Source: Streptomyces bluensis (GTDB lineage Bacteria; Actinomycetota; Actinomycetes; Streptomycetales; Streptomycetaceae). Taken from it: a stretch of DNA of 64,000 bases. The stretch is taken from contig NZ_BMVM01000003.1 in the NCBI RefSeq assembly GCF_014650715.1, positions 496,001-560,000 on the forward strand. Direction: 5' to 3'. Every line of letters begins with the position of its first letter. Position 1 is the stretch's first letter. Both the position numbers and the translations under genes were made by a program. Below the pieces are notes generated by a model, which did not search any database, was not told the origin of the DNA, and worked only from the letters and a program-made list of their open reading frames with translations. Positions 16,840 through 26,088 of the stretch are shown one piece after another.

Positions 16840-17118
16840 TCAGCAGCCCTGCTCCAGCCGGTCGATGGCCTCCTGGACCATCCCCAGGTACTCGACCTCC
16901 TCGCACCGGGGCTTGCTGCCCATCCGGTACATGTCGATGCAGTCGTAGAGGTACTCCCCGAGGTCCTCGTCCGGCAGGTCGTCCGCCAGTTCGCTGCACA
17001 CACGTCCGGCGAAAACGGATTCGACACGCGTAGATCTACGGCGCACGACATCACGCATCCGCACGACATCCCGCATCCGCACGACATCCCGCATCCGTAC
17101 GGCATCACGAAGGCGCAT
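16840..17118 (-). CDS. Hypothetical protein with tandem hexapeptide repeats at its N-terminus
   Basis: I do not recognise a family. From the ATG at 17118 it has 92 residues. The N-terminus repeats R-M-R-D-V-V about four times because of an 18-bp tandem DNA repeat. The C-terminal 60 residues look like a compact helical domain (VCSELADDLPDEDLGEYLYD, then CEEVEYLGMVQEAIDRLEQG and a final Cys), with four cysteines in total. The start is uncertain: each repeat unit carries ATG and GTG codons in frame, and a 9-bp perfect hairpin lies at 17147-17170 between a more upstream possible start and this one. It is convergent with nnr. Confidence 0.6.
   Translation of the reverse strand: MRLRDAVRMRDVVRMRDVVRMRDVVRRRSTRVESVFAGRVCSELADDLPDEDLGEYLYDCIDMYRMGSKPRCEEVEYLGMVQEAIDRLEQGC
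17042..17113. repeat. Four 18-bp tandem units inside a coding start
   Basis: Units at 17042-17059, 17060-17077, 17078-17095 and 17096-17113 follow CGCACGACATCCCGCATC; the two middle ones are identical and the last is diverged. Because 18 is a multiple of three, copy changes keep the reading frame of the minus-strand gene. Confidence 0.85.
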
Positions 17119-17146
17119 GACAAGACCACCCCAAAACCCCCGACGG

Positions 17147-17170
17147 GCCGGGAGGCGGCTCCCTCCCGGC
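17147..17170 (-). other. Hairpin upstream of the repeat-bearing gene
   Basis: GCCGGGAGG (17147-17155) pairs perfectly with CCTCCCGGC (17162-17170) around a six-nucleotide loop. It lies about 29 nt before the chosen start at 17118 and may belong to the mRNA leader. Confidence 0.5.
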
Positions 17171-17318
17171 AGGCGGACGCTATCCCCTCCCCCACCTCCG
17201 GTCCATACCTTCGACACAAGTCATACACAGCGACAAGTCATACGTAAGGGCCCCCTCGCGTGACGGACCCCACCCCGCCGGCCCGTCCGTACTCCGTCAA
17301 CACCCGTGACAATGAACT

Positions 17319-18308
17319 GTGATCTCATCGGTCTCCTCGTTGCCGCGGAGCGCCCACCGGCCCAGGCCGGAGGCGACTCCCTACGTCGACCTCACCCGTG
17401 CCGAGTGGAGCGCGCTGCGCGACAAGACGCCGCTGCCCCTGACCGCCGAGGAGGTCGAGAAGCTGCGCGGCCTGGGCGACGTCATCGACCTCGACGAGGT
17501 GCGGGACATCTACCTGCCGCTCTCCCGGCTCCTCAATCTGTACGTCGGTGCCACGAACGGCCTGCGCGGTGCGCTGAACACCTTCCTCGGCGAGCAGGGC
17601 TCCCAGTCCGGCACCCCGTTCGTCATCGGTGTCGCGGGCTCCGTCGCCGTCGGCAAGTCCACGGTCGCCCGCCTGCTGAAGGCCCTGCTGGCCCGCTGGC
17701 CCGAGCACCCGCGCGTGGAACTGGTCACGACGGACGGTTTCCTGCTCCCGATGAAGGAGCTCCAGGAGCGGGGCCTGATGTCGAGGAAGGGGTTCCCCGA
17801 CTCGTACGACCGCCGCGCGCTCACCCGCTTCGTCGCCGACATCAAGGCGGGCAAGGACGAGGTGACGGCGCCCGTCTACTCCCATCTGATCTACGACATC
17901 GTCCCCGGCCAGAGGCTCACGGTGCGCCGCCCGGACATCCTCATCGTCGAGGGCCTGAACGTCCTCCAGCCCGCTCTCCCCGGCAAGGACGGCCGCACCC
18001 GTGTCGCCCTCGCCGACTACTTCGACTTCAGCGTGTACGTCGACGCCCGCACCGAGGACATCGAACGCTGGTACCTGAGCCGCTTCCGCAAGCTGCGCCG
18101 GACGGCCTTCCAGGACCCGTCCTCCTACTTCCGCAAGTACACCCAGGTGTCGGAGGAGGAGGCCCTGGACTACGCCCGCACGACGTGGCGCACCATCAAC
18201 CGGCCCAACCTGACCGAGAACGTGGCGCCGACCCGTGGCCGCGCCACCCTGGTCCTGCGCAAGGGCCCGGACCACAAGGTGCAGCGCCTGAGTCTGCGCA
18301 AACTCTGA
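17319..18308 (+). CDS. coaA: Pantothenate kinase, type I
   Basis: CoaA phosphorylates pantothenate, the first step in coenzyme A synthesis. The 329-residue protein has Walker [10 protein letters not shown] at about residues 107-115, then [30 protein letters not shown] and [12 protein letters not shown], all bacterial type I marks. The GTG start at 17319 gives a short Ser-rich lead before [11 protein letters not shown]. Type I enzymes are feedback-inhibited by CoA. A DUF389 gene follows after 29 nt and may be co-transcribed. Confidence 0.95.
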   Translation: MISSVSSLPRSAHRPRPEATPYVDLTRAEWSALRDKTPLPLTAEEVEKLRGLGDVIDLDEVRDIYLPLSRLLNLYVGATNGLRGALNTFLGEQGSQSGTPFVIGVAGSVAVGKSTVARLLKALLARWPEHPRVELVTTDGFLLPMKELQERGLMSRKGFPDSYDRRALTRFVADIKAGKDEVTAPVYSHLIYDIVPGQRLTVRRPDILIVEGLNVLQPALPGKDGRTRVALADYFDFSVYVDARTEDIERWYLSRFRKLRRTAFQDPSSYFRKYTQVSEEEALDYARTTWRTINRPNLTENVAPTRGRATLVLRKGPDHKVQRLSLRKL

Positions 18309-18337
18309 CCCTTGCCTGTGACCGTTAGCCTGCCCCC

Positions 18338-19285
18338 ATGCTGCATCTGCGTCTGATCACACCGTCCGACAAGACCGACGGCGTGGTGCGCCTCGTCGAG
18401 CGGACGGTCGGCACCACGCATCTCGTCGTGCTGCCCGGCGCCGCCCGCAATCCCGCCGGGGACGTGGTGCTGTGCGATGTGGCGCGCGAGGCGGGCGACG
18501 AACTCATCGGCGCGCTCCGTGCGTTGGGCCTCGACACGACGGGCTCCATCGCCGTGGAGAACATCGACCTGTCGCTCTCCAAGCGCGCCGAGAAGGCCGA
18601 GGACGAGGCGCCGGGCGAGGGCGCGGACGCGGTGCTGTGGGAGCACCTGGCGGACGCGACGCACGAGGAGTCGACGCTGTCGATCACGTACGTTGCCTTC
18701 ATCACCCTGGCCACGATGATCGCGGCCTGCGGTGTGGTGCTCGACAACGCGGTCCTGATCGTGGGCGCGATGGCGGTGGGCCCGGAGTTCGGCCCGCTGG
18801 CGGGCTTCTCCACCGCCCTCGTGCAACGCCACCCGCGCCTCGCGCTCCGCTCGCTCATCGCGCTGCTGGTGGGCTTCGCCGTGGCGATGGCGGTGACGGT
18901 CGGCTTCAGCCTCTTCATGGACGCGGTCGGCCTGTTCAGCGAGGCGCAGTTGCGGGCGGAACGGCCCAACACGGGCTTCGTCTACGCCCCCGACTGGTTC
19001 TCCTTCGTCGTGGCGGTCCTCGCGGGTATCGCCGGCACCCTCTCGCTGACCTCGGCCAAGTCGGGCGCCCTGGTGGGAGTGGCCATCTCGGTGACGACGG
19101 TCCCGGCCGCGGCGAACGCGGCCGTGGCCCTGAGCTACGGCGACACCGCCCAGACCTGGGGCTCCACGGAGCAGCTGCTCCTGAACCTCCTGGGCATCGT
19201 CCTCGCCGGCACCCTCACGCTCCTGGCCCAGAAGTGGCTGTGGGCGAAGCAGCGGGAACGTACGGCGGCGAGGAGCACCCTGTAG
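18338..19285 (+). CDS. DUF389 integral membrane protein
   Basis: The 315-residue protein has a soluble N-terminal domain of about 110 residues (starting MLHLRLITPSDKTDGVV, with VLCDVAREAGDELI and SIAVENIDLSLS), then five or six transmembrane helices with the family signature VLDNAVLIVGAMAVGPEFGP. DUF389 function is unknown; transport or sensing has been proposed. The last codon and stop lie inside the first unit of a 12-bp tandem repeat, so the C-terminus (RSTL) may vary between strains. Confidence 0.9.
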   Translation: MLHLRLITPSDKTDGVVRLVERTVGTTHLVVLPGAARNPAGDVVLCDVAREAGDELIGALRALGLDTTGSIAVENIDLSLSKRAEKAEDEAPGEGADAVLWEHLADATHEESTLSITYVAFITLATMIAACGVVLDNAVLIVGAMAVGPEFGPLAGFSTALVQRHPRLALRSLIALLVGFAVAMAVTVGFSLFMDAVGLFSEAQLRAERPNTGFVYAPDWFSFVVAVLAGIAGTLSLTSAKSGALVGVAISVTTVPAAANAAVALSYGDTAQTWGSTEQLLLNLLGIVLAGTLTLLAQKWLWAKQRERTAARSTL

Positions 19286-19363
19286 CGACCCCGGTAGGGA
19301 CCCCTGTAGCGACCTCTGTAGCGACCTCTGTAGGGATCCCTGTGGCGATCTCTGTAGCGACGA
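19280..19363. repeat. Seven 12-bp tandem units overlapping a stop codon
   Basis: Seven contiguous 12-nt units follow CTGTAGCGACCT, starting at 19280. The TAG in the first unit is the stop codon of the DUF389 gene, and most later units repeat a TAG in the same frame. Units 3 and 4 are identical; others differ at one to three positions. The end of the array runs into a sequence (CGAACCCGCAGCC) that resembles the tail of the dispersed repeat at 1308. Confidence 0.85.
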
Positions 19364-19414
19364 ACCCGCAGCCCGCCAACAGGGCACCCGCCCACTCCCT
19401 GCCCGGGACAGCCC

Positions 19415-20773
19415 TTACCCCAGCGCCGACTTCACCGTGTCCGCGAGCCGCCCGGCGACCGACCGCGCCTGATCGATGTCCGCGGCCTCCACCATCACCC
19501 GCACCAGCGGCTCTGTCCCGGACGGCCGCAGCAACACCCGCCCGGTCGACCCGAGTTCACGCTCGGCGTCGGCGACGGCACTCGCCAGCTCCGCGGACGT
19601 GGCGACCCGGGACTTGTCGACGTCGCGCACATTGATCAGCACCTGCGGCAGCCGCTCCATGACGGACGCGAGGTCCTTGAGCGTACGGCCGCTCTGGGCG
19701 ACCCGGGCGGCCAGCAACAGCCCGGTCAGCGTGCCGTCCCCGGTCGTCGCGTGGTCGAGGATGATCACGTGCCCGGACTGTTCGCCACCGAGGGCGTACC
19801 CGTGCTCCTTCATCTCCTCCAGCACATAACGGTCGCCGACCGCGGTCTGGACGAGCTTCAGCCCCTCACGCTCCAGCGCGAGCTTGAAGCCGAGGTTGGA
19901 CATGACGGTGGCCACCACGGTGTCGGCCCGCAGGACGGACCGTTCCCGCATCGCCAGCGCGAGCACGGCGAGGATCTGGTCGCCGTCGACCTCGTTGCCC
20001 TCGTGGTCCACGGCGAGGCAGCGGTCGGCGTCACCGTCGTGCGCGATGCCGAGGTCCGCGCCGTGCTCGACGACGGCGGTCTTCAGCGGGTCGAGGTGCG
20101 TGGAGCCGCACCCGTCGTTGATGTTGAGCCCGTCGGGCTCGGCGCCGAGGGTGACGACCTCGGCTCCGGCGCGGACGAAGGCCTCGGGCGAGACACGGGC
20201 GGCGGCCCCGTGCGCCTCGTCCAGCACGATCTTCAGGCCGTCGAGCCGGTGGGGCAGGACACTGATGAGGTGCGCGACGTACTGGTCGAGCCCCTCGTCG
20301 TACGACGTCACGCGCCCGACGCCCGCACCGGTGGGCCGGTCCCAGGGCGCTCCGGTCCGGTGCTCCTCGTACACGCCCTCGATCCTGTCCTCCAGCTCGT
20401 CGGCGAGCTTGTGGCCGCCGCGGGCGAAGAACTTGATGCCGTTGTCGGGCATGGCGTTGTGGCTGGCGGAGAGCATCACGCCGAGGTCGGCACCGAGCGA
20501 GCCGGTGAGATAGGCGACGGCCGGGGTGGGCAGCACACCGACGCGCAGGACGTCCACGCCCGCGCTGGCGAGGCCGGCGACCACGGCGGCCTCCAGGAAC
20601 TCCCCGGACGCCCGCGGGTCGCGCCCGACGACCGCCAGCGGCTTGTGGCCCTCGAACGTGCCCGCCTCGGCGAGTACGTGGGCCGCCGCGACGGAGAGGC
20701 CGAGGGCCATCTCGGCCGTCAGATCCGCGTTGGCGACGCCGCGCACGCCGTCCGTGCCGAAGAGTCGTCCCAC
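19415..20773 (-). CDS. glmM: Phosphoglucosamine mutase
   Basis: GlmM converts glucosamine 6-phosphate to glucosamine 1-phosphate for UDP-GlcNAc. The GTG at 20773, eight nucleotides after GGAGG, gives the family start [12 protein letters not shown] and 452 residues; the longer open frame is rejected. The active serine lies in [16 protein letters not shown], the Mg loop is DGDADR, the sugar loop GGEQSGH and the phosphate loop [10 protein letters not shown]. It works directly after GlmS, encoded at 5498. It lies downstream of rplM-rpsI on the same strand, with a terminator between. Confidence 0.96.
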   Translation of the reverse strand: MGRLFGTDGVRGVANADLTAEMALGLSVAAAHVLAEAGTFEGHKPLAVVGRDPRASGEFLEAAVVAGLASAGVDVLRVGVLPTPAVAYLTGSLGADLGVMLSASHNAMPDNGIKFFARGGHKLADELEDRIEGVYEEHRTGAPWDRPTGAGVGRVTSYDEGLDQYVAHLISVLPHRLDGLKIVLDEAHGAAARVSPEAFVRAGAEVVTLGAEPDGLNINDGCGSTHLDPLKTAVVEHGADLGIAHDGDADRCLAVDHEGNEVDGDQILAVLALAMRERSVLRADTVVATVMSNLGFKLALEREGLKLVQTAVGDRYVLEEMKEHGYALGGEQSGHVIILDHATTGDGTLTGLLLAARVAQSGRTLKDLASVMERLPQVLINVRDVDKSRVATSAELASAVADAERELGSTGRVLLRPSGTEPLVRVMVEAADIDQARSVAGRLADTVKSALG

Positions 20774-20800
20774 TGTGTGTCCTCCGAATGTACTGAGTAT

Positions 20801-20830
20801 GGGATATATCCCCTGGTTGAACCGGGGATA
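20801..20830 (-). promoter_or_regulatory. Palindrome and leader hairpin before glmM
   Basis: GGGATATATCCC (20801-20812) is a perfect 12-bp palindrome. It overlaps a hairpin in which TATCCCC (20807-20813) pairs with GGGGATA (20824-20830), extended by GGT/ACC. The two shapes exclude each other. They lie 28-57 nt upstream of the glmM start. A protein operator or an RNA switch is possible; neither is shown. Confidence 0.5.
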
Positions 20831-21021
20831 CCTCCCGTGGTGTCCCGGGTTCCCGTGAAGTCGACCGTCACCCGCACTACACGGTTGCCCTGTGTCCGGC
20901 CTTCTCTCCCCGGAGTGCCTGTCCTGTCCACCCGTGTAGCCGTGCGGGGGTGCGGTGTGGGGCATGGGGCGTGGGGCGTGCGCATAAGCCTGCGATAAAG
21001 CATTGATCCCGGTAAACGAAC

Positions 21022-21054
21022 CGCCCCGACGGCACAGAACGTGCCGCCGGGGCG
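21022..21054 (-). terminator. Terminator of the rplM-rpsI operon
   Basis: CGCCCCGACGGCAC pairs with GTGCCGCCGGGGCG over 14 bp with one A-C mismatch and a five-nucleotide loop. It lies 26 nt after the rpsI stop. Confidence 0.85.
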
Positions 21055-21079
21055 ATGCGTGCGATACAGCGAGCGACGA

Positions 21080-21601
21080 TTAGCGCTTGCTGTACTGCGG
21101 GGCCTTGCGGGCCTTCTTCAGACCGGCCTTCTTGCGCTCGACCGCGCGGTCGTCGCGGCGGAGGAAGCCGGCCTTCTTGAGCGGGCCGCGGTTGTTGTCG
21201 ACGTCGGCCTCGTTCAGGGCGCGGGCGACACCGAGACGGAGCGCACCGGCCTGGCCGGAGACGCCGCCACCCGCGATGCGGGCGATGACGTCGTAGCGGC
21301 CCTCAAGCTCCAGCACCTTGAAGGGCTCGTTGACTTCCTGCTGGTGCACCTTGTTCGGGAAGTAGTCCTCAAGGGTGCGCCCGTTGATCTTCCACTTGCC
21401 GGAGCCCGGAACGATCCGGACACGGGCGATGGCGTTCTTGCGACGGCCCAGGCCGGCGGCCGGCTGGGGCTCGCCGAAGCGGGAGGCGAGGGACTCGGAG
21501 GTGTACTCGCCCTCCACCGGAACCTCGGACTCGGTGGTGTAGCTGTCGATGTCGACGAGCTCGGTCTCTTCGACCGGCTGCTCAGCGGTGGTCTCGGCCA
21601 C
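21080..21601 (-). CDS. rpsI: 30S ribosomal protein S9
   Basis: The S9 core begins near [19 protein letters not shown] and ends with the conserved [12 protein letters not shown] tail that reaches the P-site tRNA. The 173-residue product carries an acidic N-terminal extension of about 50 residues (rich in Glu and Thr), a known actinobacterial feature. It is co-transcribed with rplM, 42 nt upstream. Confidence 0.97.
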   Translation of the reverse strand: MAETTAEQPVEETELVDIDSYTTESEVPVEGEYTSESLASRFGEPQPAAGLGRRKNAIARVRIVPGSGKWKINGRTLEDYFPNKVHQQEVNEPFKVLELEGRYDVIARIAGGGVSGQAGALRLGVARALNEADVDNNRGPLKKAGFLRRDDRAVERKKAGLKKARKAPQYSKR

Positions 21602-21643
21602 GATTCTCCTCAGATTCTCTTCAGGCTTGGGGGTTGGCCGGAC

Positions 21644-22087
21644 TTACTGCGCGACCTGGGTGATCTCGAACGGCACCGGCTGCTGGGCAGCGTGCGGGTG
21701 CTGGTCGCCCGAGTAGACCTTCAGCTTGGAGAGCATCTGGCGGCCGAGGCTGTTCTTGGGAAGCATCCCCTTGACGGCCTTCTCGACGGCCTTCTCCGGG
21801 TTCTTCGCCAGCAGCTCGTCGTAACGGACGGAGCGCAGACCACCCGGGTAGCCGGAGTGGCGGTACGCCATCTTCTGGGTCCGCTTGTTGCCGGACAGGT
21901 GCACCTTGTCGGCGTTGATGATGATGACGAAGTCACCAGCGTCGACGTGCGGCGCGTAGATGGGCTTGTGCTTGCCGCGCAGGAGGGTGGCGGCGGTGGT
22001 GGCAAGACGACCCAGGACGACGTCCTGGGCGTCGATGACGTGCCACTGACGCGTCACATCGCCGGGCTTGGGGCTGTACGTACGCAC
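21644..22087 (-). CDS. rplM: 50S ribosomal protein L13
   Basis: The GTG at 22087 gives the usual 147 residues beginning [20 protein letters not shown], with GAAGG before it. Family blocks include [34 protein letters not shown] and [19 protein letters not shown]. First gene of the rplM-rpsI operon. The upstream 200 nt up to the GT87 gene hold its promoter, which I could not place with confidence. Confidence 0.97.
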   Translation of the reverse strand: MRTYSPKPGDVTRQWHVIDAQDVVLGRLATTAATLLRGKHKPIYAPHVDAGDFVIIINADKVHLSGNKRTQKMAYRHSGYPGGLRSVRYDELLAKNPEKAVEKAVKGMLPKNSLGRQMLSKLKVYSGDQHPHAAQQPVPFEITQVAQ

Positions 22088-22293
22088 GGTTCGTAGCCTT
22101 CGCTTCTTCAGTGAGGTTCCTGACAAGGTCACCGAAGACGATCACGACAGCCATGACCGCACTGCGGTGACGCAAGCCGCGTGCTGGTCGCTGGTCATCG
22201 GCCCGGTGGACCGGTGTAAGGGCCCCTCACGTGAGAATGAGCAAGCCAATACACATAACGAACATGCAGGATAGCCGGGCCCGCGGGGACGGG

Positions 22294-23583
22294 TCAAAAC
22301 GGGGCCGGACCGCTGCCGCCGGGCTCCGCCGCCTGCCCCTGGGGATGGGGCTCTGGACGCGCATCGAGAGGGGCAGGGGGGACGGGTTCCTCCACGGGCG
22401 GCCGGTGACAGGCAAGCGTCACCACCAGCGCGCAGAGCGTCACCGCGTCCTTGAAGGCCCGCCGCGTCGGCACCTCCAGAAGTTGCAGTGTGAACCCGGG
22501 GGCCTGCGGAATCAGCGCGAGCCAGAACCATGGACTACGGGCCACGGAGCCGGGCAGCACCGCGCTCGCGAGCATCAGCGGGAGCACAAGCATCAGATAG
22601 TGGTCGAACGACGGCCGCGACACCAGGAACACCGACAGCATCAGCAGGCACGCCGTCTCCGTCAGCCGCAGCACCGCGTCACCCCCACGCCGCCACCGAG
22701 CGTACGCACACCACAGCCCCGCCCCGGCCGCCACCATGGCCACTGCGGCCGCCACCGCCTGTGGGACCCCGAGCCTCGGCAGCACCACCCCCAGCGAGGC
22801 CTCGTACAGCCGCGCGAAATCGTCCTGCCCGCTCACCAGGTACGGCAGGGTCCGGGTGAAGAAGCCCGCCGGGTTCGGGATCAGCAGCGCCGAACCGCCG
22901 GAGGCCAGCGCCGGGACCAGCACCATCAGCCCCAGTCCACGCCACCGCCGCGCGAACACGAACAGCAGCACCATCGGCGCGAGCAAAGGCTTCAGCGCGA
23001 CGGCCGCACCGAGCACCGCCCCCGCCGCACCCCACCTCCCCCGCGACATGAGCAGCAGCGCCAGCGGCAGCGCGACCGCCGCCGTCGCGGTCCAGTTCCC
23101 CAGTCTCACGAGGTGCGCGAACGGCGCGAACCCCACCGCCAGCCCGAGGAGCCCCAGCACCGCGAACCGGCTGCGCCACGGCACCCCGTACAGCCGCAGC
23201 GCACACGCCCATCCGGCCATCAGGAGGCCGGTCGTCACCACCGGCACCAGCACTCGCAGCACGACCGACGGCACGATCAGCTGGGGCACCGCCGCCAGCA
23301 TGGCGCTGGGGAAGTAGAGGAACCGCTGGTCGTCGTAGGGCGACCCGCCGTTCCAGAGCGTGCGCGCCGCCTGCACGACGATGCCGTTGTCCATTCCCCC
23401 TGCCGCGGACGCCTGCGCCGCGCTCGCGATCAGCGCGCACAGCACCACCCCGAGTGCCGTCCACGCCGGCCAGGACGCCCGCCCCAGCGCCCATCCCGAC
23501 CACCACACCCGCCCGTACTGCCGCCGTTGAGGCCGACCAGAGTGACCAGAAATGCCCTCTACGTCCATGTTCATTCTGGTCAC
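22294..23583 (-). CDS. GT87-type polyprenyl-phosphate-dependent glycosyltransferase
   Basis: The 429-residue membrane protein has about ten hydrophobic helices. The first luminal loop carries MDNGIVVQAARTLWNGGSPYDDQRFLYFPSAML, a DUF2029/GT87 pattern in which an Asp is the proposed catalytic residue; relatives in mycobacteria add mannose from polyprenyl-phosphomannose to surface glycans. The C-terminus is a cytoplasmic Pro-rich tail. Three ATGs (23583, 23574, 23568) compete for the start. It opens the surface-polymer region and may decorate an exported glycan; this link is inferred. Confidence 0.85.
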   Translation of the reverse strand: MTRMNMDVEGISGHSGRPQRRQYGRVWWSGWALGRASWPAWTALGVVLCALIASAAQASAAGGMDNGIVVQAARTLWNGGSPYDDQRFLYFPSAMLAAVPQLIVPSVVLRVLVPVVTTGLLMAGWACALRLYGVPWRSRFAVLGLLGLAVGFAPFAHLVRLGNWTATAAVALPLALLLMSRGRWGAAGAVLGAAVALKPLLAPMVLLFVFARRWRGLGLMVLVPALASGGSALLIPNPAGFFTRTLPYLVSGQDDFARLYEASLGVVLPRLGVPQAVAAAVAMVAAGAGLWCAYARWRRGGDAVLRLTETACLLMLSVFLVSRPSFDHYLMLVLPLMLASAVLPGSVARSPWFWLALIPQAPGFTLQLLEVPTRRAFKDAVTLCALVVTLACHRPPVEEPVPPAPLDARPEPHPQGQAAEPGGSGPAPF

Positions 23584-23648
23584 GCTAGGGGCTCAAGTGC
23601 CCCAACACCCTGAACAGCACGCCCCAACCCCCGTCTAAAATGCGGTCC

Positions 23649-24527
23649 ATGAGTTTTGGGCAAGGGGAGCCTCAGTGGGATCCGTGGAAGCCGGGTTCTC
23701 AGCAGCCGCAGTGGTCGGACCCGGGGGGGCAGACCCCCGACTGGGCGGCGCTCGCGGAGGCGTCCGAGACGCGTAACAAGCGGCGTCGTGTGCTGTTCAT
23801 AGCCGGCGGCGCCCTGGCCACGATCGCCATAGGCGCCGCCGTCGCCGTGGCCGTCGTCTCCGCGGACGGCGACGCCGAGGCCTCGAACAACCCCGCCAAC
23901 GACCTGCCGAGCAGCGCGGCCATCCCGAGCGCGAGCGACGCCTCCGAGCCGTCCTTCGCGCCGACGTCGGCCCCGCCCCCGCTGGACCCCAAGGACTTCA
24001 TCTCCAGCGCGAAGAAGGACACGGCTCCGCTCAGCGCGGAGAGCCTGTTCCCGGGATCGCAGCTGACGATGGGTGAGTCCGTCTACAAGAAGGGCGCCAC
24101 GGCCTCCACCGCCGACTGCGCCTCGGTGGCCCAGGGCACCCTCGACAAGGTCCTCACGAACAACGACTGCACCCGCGTCATGCGCGTCACCTACACCAAG
24201 GACGGCGTCGCGGTCACGGTCGGCGTCGCCCTCTTCGACACCGAGGCCCAGGCGACCAAGGCCAAGAAGGACGCCGACGACAAGAGCATCATCTCCTCCC
24301 TCTCCGGTGACGGCGTACCCGAGTTCTGCCGTACGGCGATCTGCCGCTCCACGACCAACTCGTACGGCCGCTACGCGTACTTCACGCTCGCCGGCTTCAC
24401 CAACGGCAAGGACGTCACGGAGAAGGACACCGCGGTGTTCGAAACGGGCGACGACCTGGCCGAGTTCACCTTCCGCCAGATCCGCCGCCGAGGCGAGGCC
24501 CAGGCCTCAGCCGCCGCAAACGAGTAA
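23649..24527 (+). CDS. Single-pass membrane protein with extracellular domain
   Basis: I do not recognise a family. The 292-residue product has a cytoplasmic N-terminus rich in Trp, Pro and Gln (MSFGQGEPQWDPWKPGSQQP), one transmembrane helix (about residues 48-70, VLFIAGGALATIAIGAAVAV), a Ser/Pro linker and a folded extracellular domain of about 165 residues. That domain has four cysteines (DCASVAQG, NDCTRVMR, EFCRTAICR), likely two disulfides. An ATG three codons upstream (23640) is also possible. It is divergent from the GT87 gene and convergent with the NlpC/P60 gene. Confidence 0.75.
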   Translation: MSFGQGEPQWDPWKPGSQQPQWSDPGGQTPDWAALAEASETRNKRRRVLFIAGGALATIAIGAAVAVAVVSADGDAEASNNPANDLPSSAAIPSASDASEPSFAPTSAPPPLDPKDFISSAKKDTAPLSAESLFPGSQLTMGESVYKKGATASTADCASVAQGTLDKVLTNNDCTRVMRVTYTKDGVAVTVGVALFDTEAQATKAKKDADDKSIISSLSGDGVPEFCRTAICRSTTNSYGRYAYFTLAGFTNGKDVTEKDTAVFETGDDLAEFTFRQIRRRGEAQASAAANE

Positions 24528-24556
24528 CCGAACACGCGAGCAGAGGGCTGGCCTCC

Positions 24557-24918
24557 GGCCCGCCCGACGCTTGAGAACGAGCCGGCCCAGCCGGACACAC
24601 CCCACCCCCACAAACCCACCCCAGCCCCAGCCCGTCCGACCCTCAAGGACGAGGCCGCTCAGCCCGACACACCCCAGCCCCCCAGCCCGTCCGGAGCCTG
24701 AGGACGAGGCGGCTCAGCCGGACACACCCCGCCCACACCAAACCCACCCCAACCCCATCCTCAGCCCGCCCGGCGCTTGAGGACGAGGCCGTCCAGGCCA
24801 ACACACCCCACCACCCGCACAAACCACCCACCCCCAGCCACCCACTCACAGCCCGTCCGGCGCTTGAGGACGAGGCCGTTCAGGCCGAAGCGGGGGTCTG
24901 GGGGCGGCAGCCCCCGGG
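24557..24918. repeat. Five dispersed copies of a 47-bp repeat between convergent genes
   Basis: Copies begin at 24557, 24628, 24683, 24762 and 24849. The shared pattern is CAGCCCGTCCGGCGCTTGAG, then GACGAGGCCGNTCAGNCC, then in four copies a tail ACACACCCC. The fifth copy instead continues into GGGGGTCTGGGGGCGGCAGC, ending in a GC hairpin near 24900-24918. The spacers are C-rich and unlike each other. This fills the whole 465-nt gap; no gene is seen. Confidence 0.85.
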
Positions 24919-24992
24919 AAGGGATGGGACGGGTAGGGGCGGCGGGGGCGAAAACACCCTCCAAGCCCCCCGCACCCACGCCACCCCACCCC

Positions 24993-26069
24993 TCACAACC
25001 GCTTGGCGCTCCGCAACGTCTTCGCGTAGTACCCGTTCCCATCCAGCCGCGACACGCCCCCCACGTCACCGATGGTCGGCCCGTTGACCTCCTCGCGGCT
25101 GGACACGAAGATCAGGTGCCCCTCGGTGTCGTAGCCGAGGACCATCCCGACGTGGTCCAGCCGCTCCCCGGTCCGCGTGTCGAGCTTGAAGAAGACAAGG
25201 TCCCCCGGCTGCAACTGGTCGATCCCGGTCGGCCGGTCCTTCGCCGTGATCCCGGTCAGCGGCAGCACGTCGACACCCTGCTTCGAGCGGGCCATACCGT
25301 TGGCGGTACGCGGCAGCCCGTCCCCCGACTTGTCCGAGGACATCAGCGGGTAGCGGGCCCGGTAGCCCAGCACCATGCGCATGAACCCGGAGCAGTCGAT
25401 GGACCTGGCACGCATCGACTCCGGCTGCCCGACCACCCCGTCCCGGAAGGGGTACGGCACACCGAGGTAGTCGTAGAAGTCGGACTGCTCAAGGCGCAGG
25501 TCACCGCCCTCGGCCCCCGTCGTGTTCAGGGGCCCGAAGTTGGCGTCACCGGCGTAGACGACACCCTGCGCGTCCTTCTTCTCCTTGGCGCCCTCGACGT
25601 ACTGGAACGCAAAGGCGAAGAGGTCGTCCTTCTTGCTGCCCTCGTTCTCGGCGTACCAGTCCTTGAACCACTTCTCCTTCTCCGCGCCCTTCTTCCACCG
25701 CTCGGGCATGAGCCGCACCCAGTCCGTCGTCGAGACCTTGGAGCTGGTGGACGAGGGTTCCGCGAAGGTACGGGACGGCCCGGTCAGCGTCGCGGTGCGC
25801 GCCCCGTCGGTGAGCACCGCCTTGACCTGGCCGTCGGCCCCGCGCAGCACGGAGCGGGCCGGGTGCTCCAGCCGGGACCACGTCTCCTCGCCCGTGTCCG
25901 CGCTCTTCGACCCGCCGCGGGAGCCGTCCAGCACGCCGACGTTGGTGATCTCCGTCACGCCCTGCTCGTCCTGCTTGCGGAGCTCGACGGTGAGATAGCC
26001 GGACGTCCCCACGAGCGCCAGCACCACAAGAGCGGAAAGGACCGGCCGCGATTTCTTCTTCCCTGCCAT
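24993..26069 (-). CDS. Membrane-anchored NlpC/P60 peptidase
   Basis: The 358-residue protein has an N-terminal signal anchor (about residues 9-30, PVLSALVVLALVGTSGYLTV), a long beta-rich N-domain, and a C-terminal NlpC/P60 domain with the catalytic Cys226 in SIDCSGFMR, His306 in LDHVGMV and a likely third polar residue at His318. Such enzymes cut gamma-D-glutamyl bonds in peptidoglycan peptides. As the last gene of the PgsA-HAMP-PgsB-PgsC operon (19 nt after pgsC), it might trim or release a gamma-linked polymer or open the wall for it. That role is inferred. Confidence 0.88.
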   Translation of the reverse strand: MAGKKKSRPVLSALVVLALVGTSGYLTVELRKQDEQGVTEITNVGVLDGSRGGSKSADTGEETWSRLEHPARSVLRGADGQVKAVLTDGARTATLTGPSRTFAEPSSTSSKVSTTDWVRLMPERWKKGAEKEKWFKDWYAENEGSKKDDLFAFAFQYVEGAKEKKDAQGVVYAGDANFGPLNTTGAEGGDLRLEQSDFYDYLGVPYPFRDGVVGQPESMRARSIDCSGFMRMVLGYRARYPLMSSDKSGDGLPRTANGMARSKQGVDVLPLTGITAKDRPTGIDQLQPGDLVFFKLDTRTGERLDHVGMVLGYDTEGHLIFVSSREEVNGPTIGDVGGVSRLDGNGYYAKTLRSAKRL

Positions 26070-26088
26070 GACTTCTCTCCCCGTACCT

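Noticed and set aside
22088..22293. Promoter of rplM
   Set aside because: Several weak -35/-10 pairs exist but none is clearly best.
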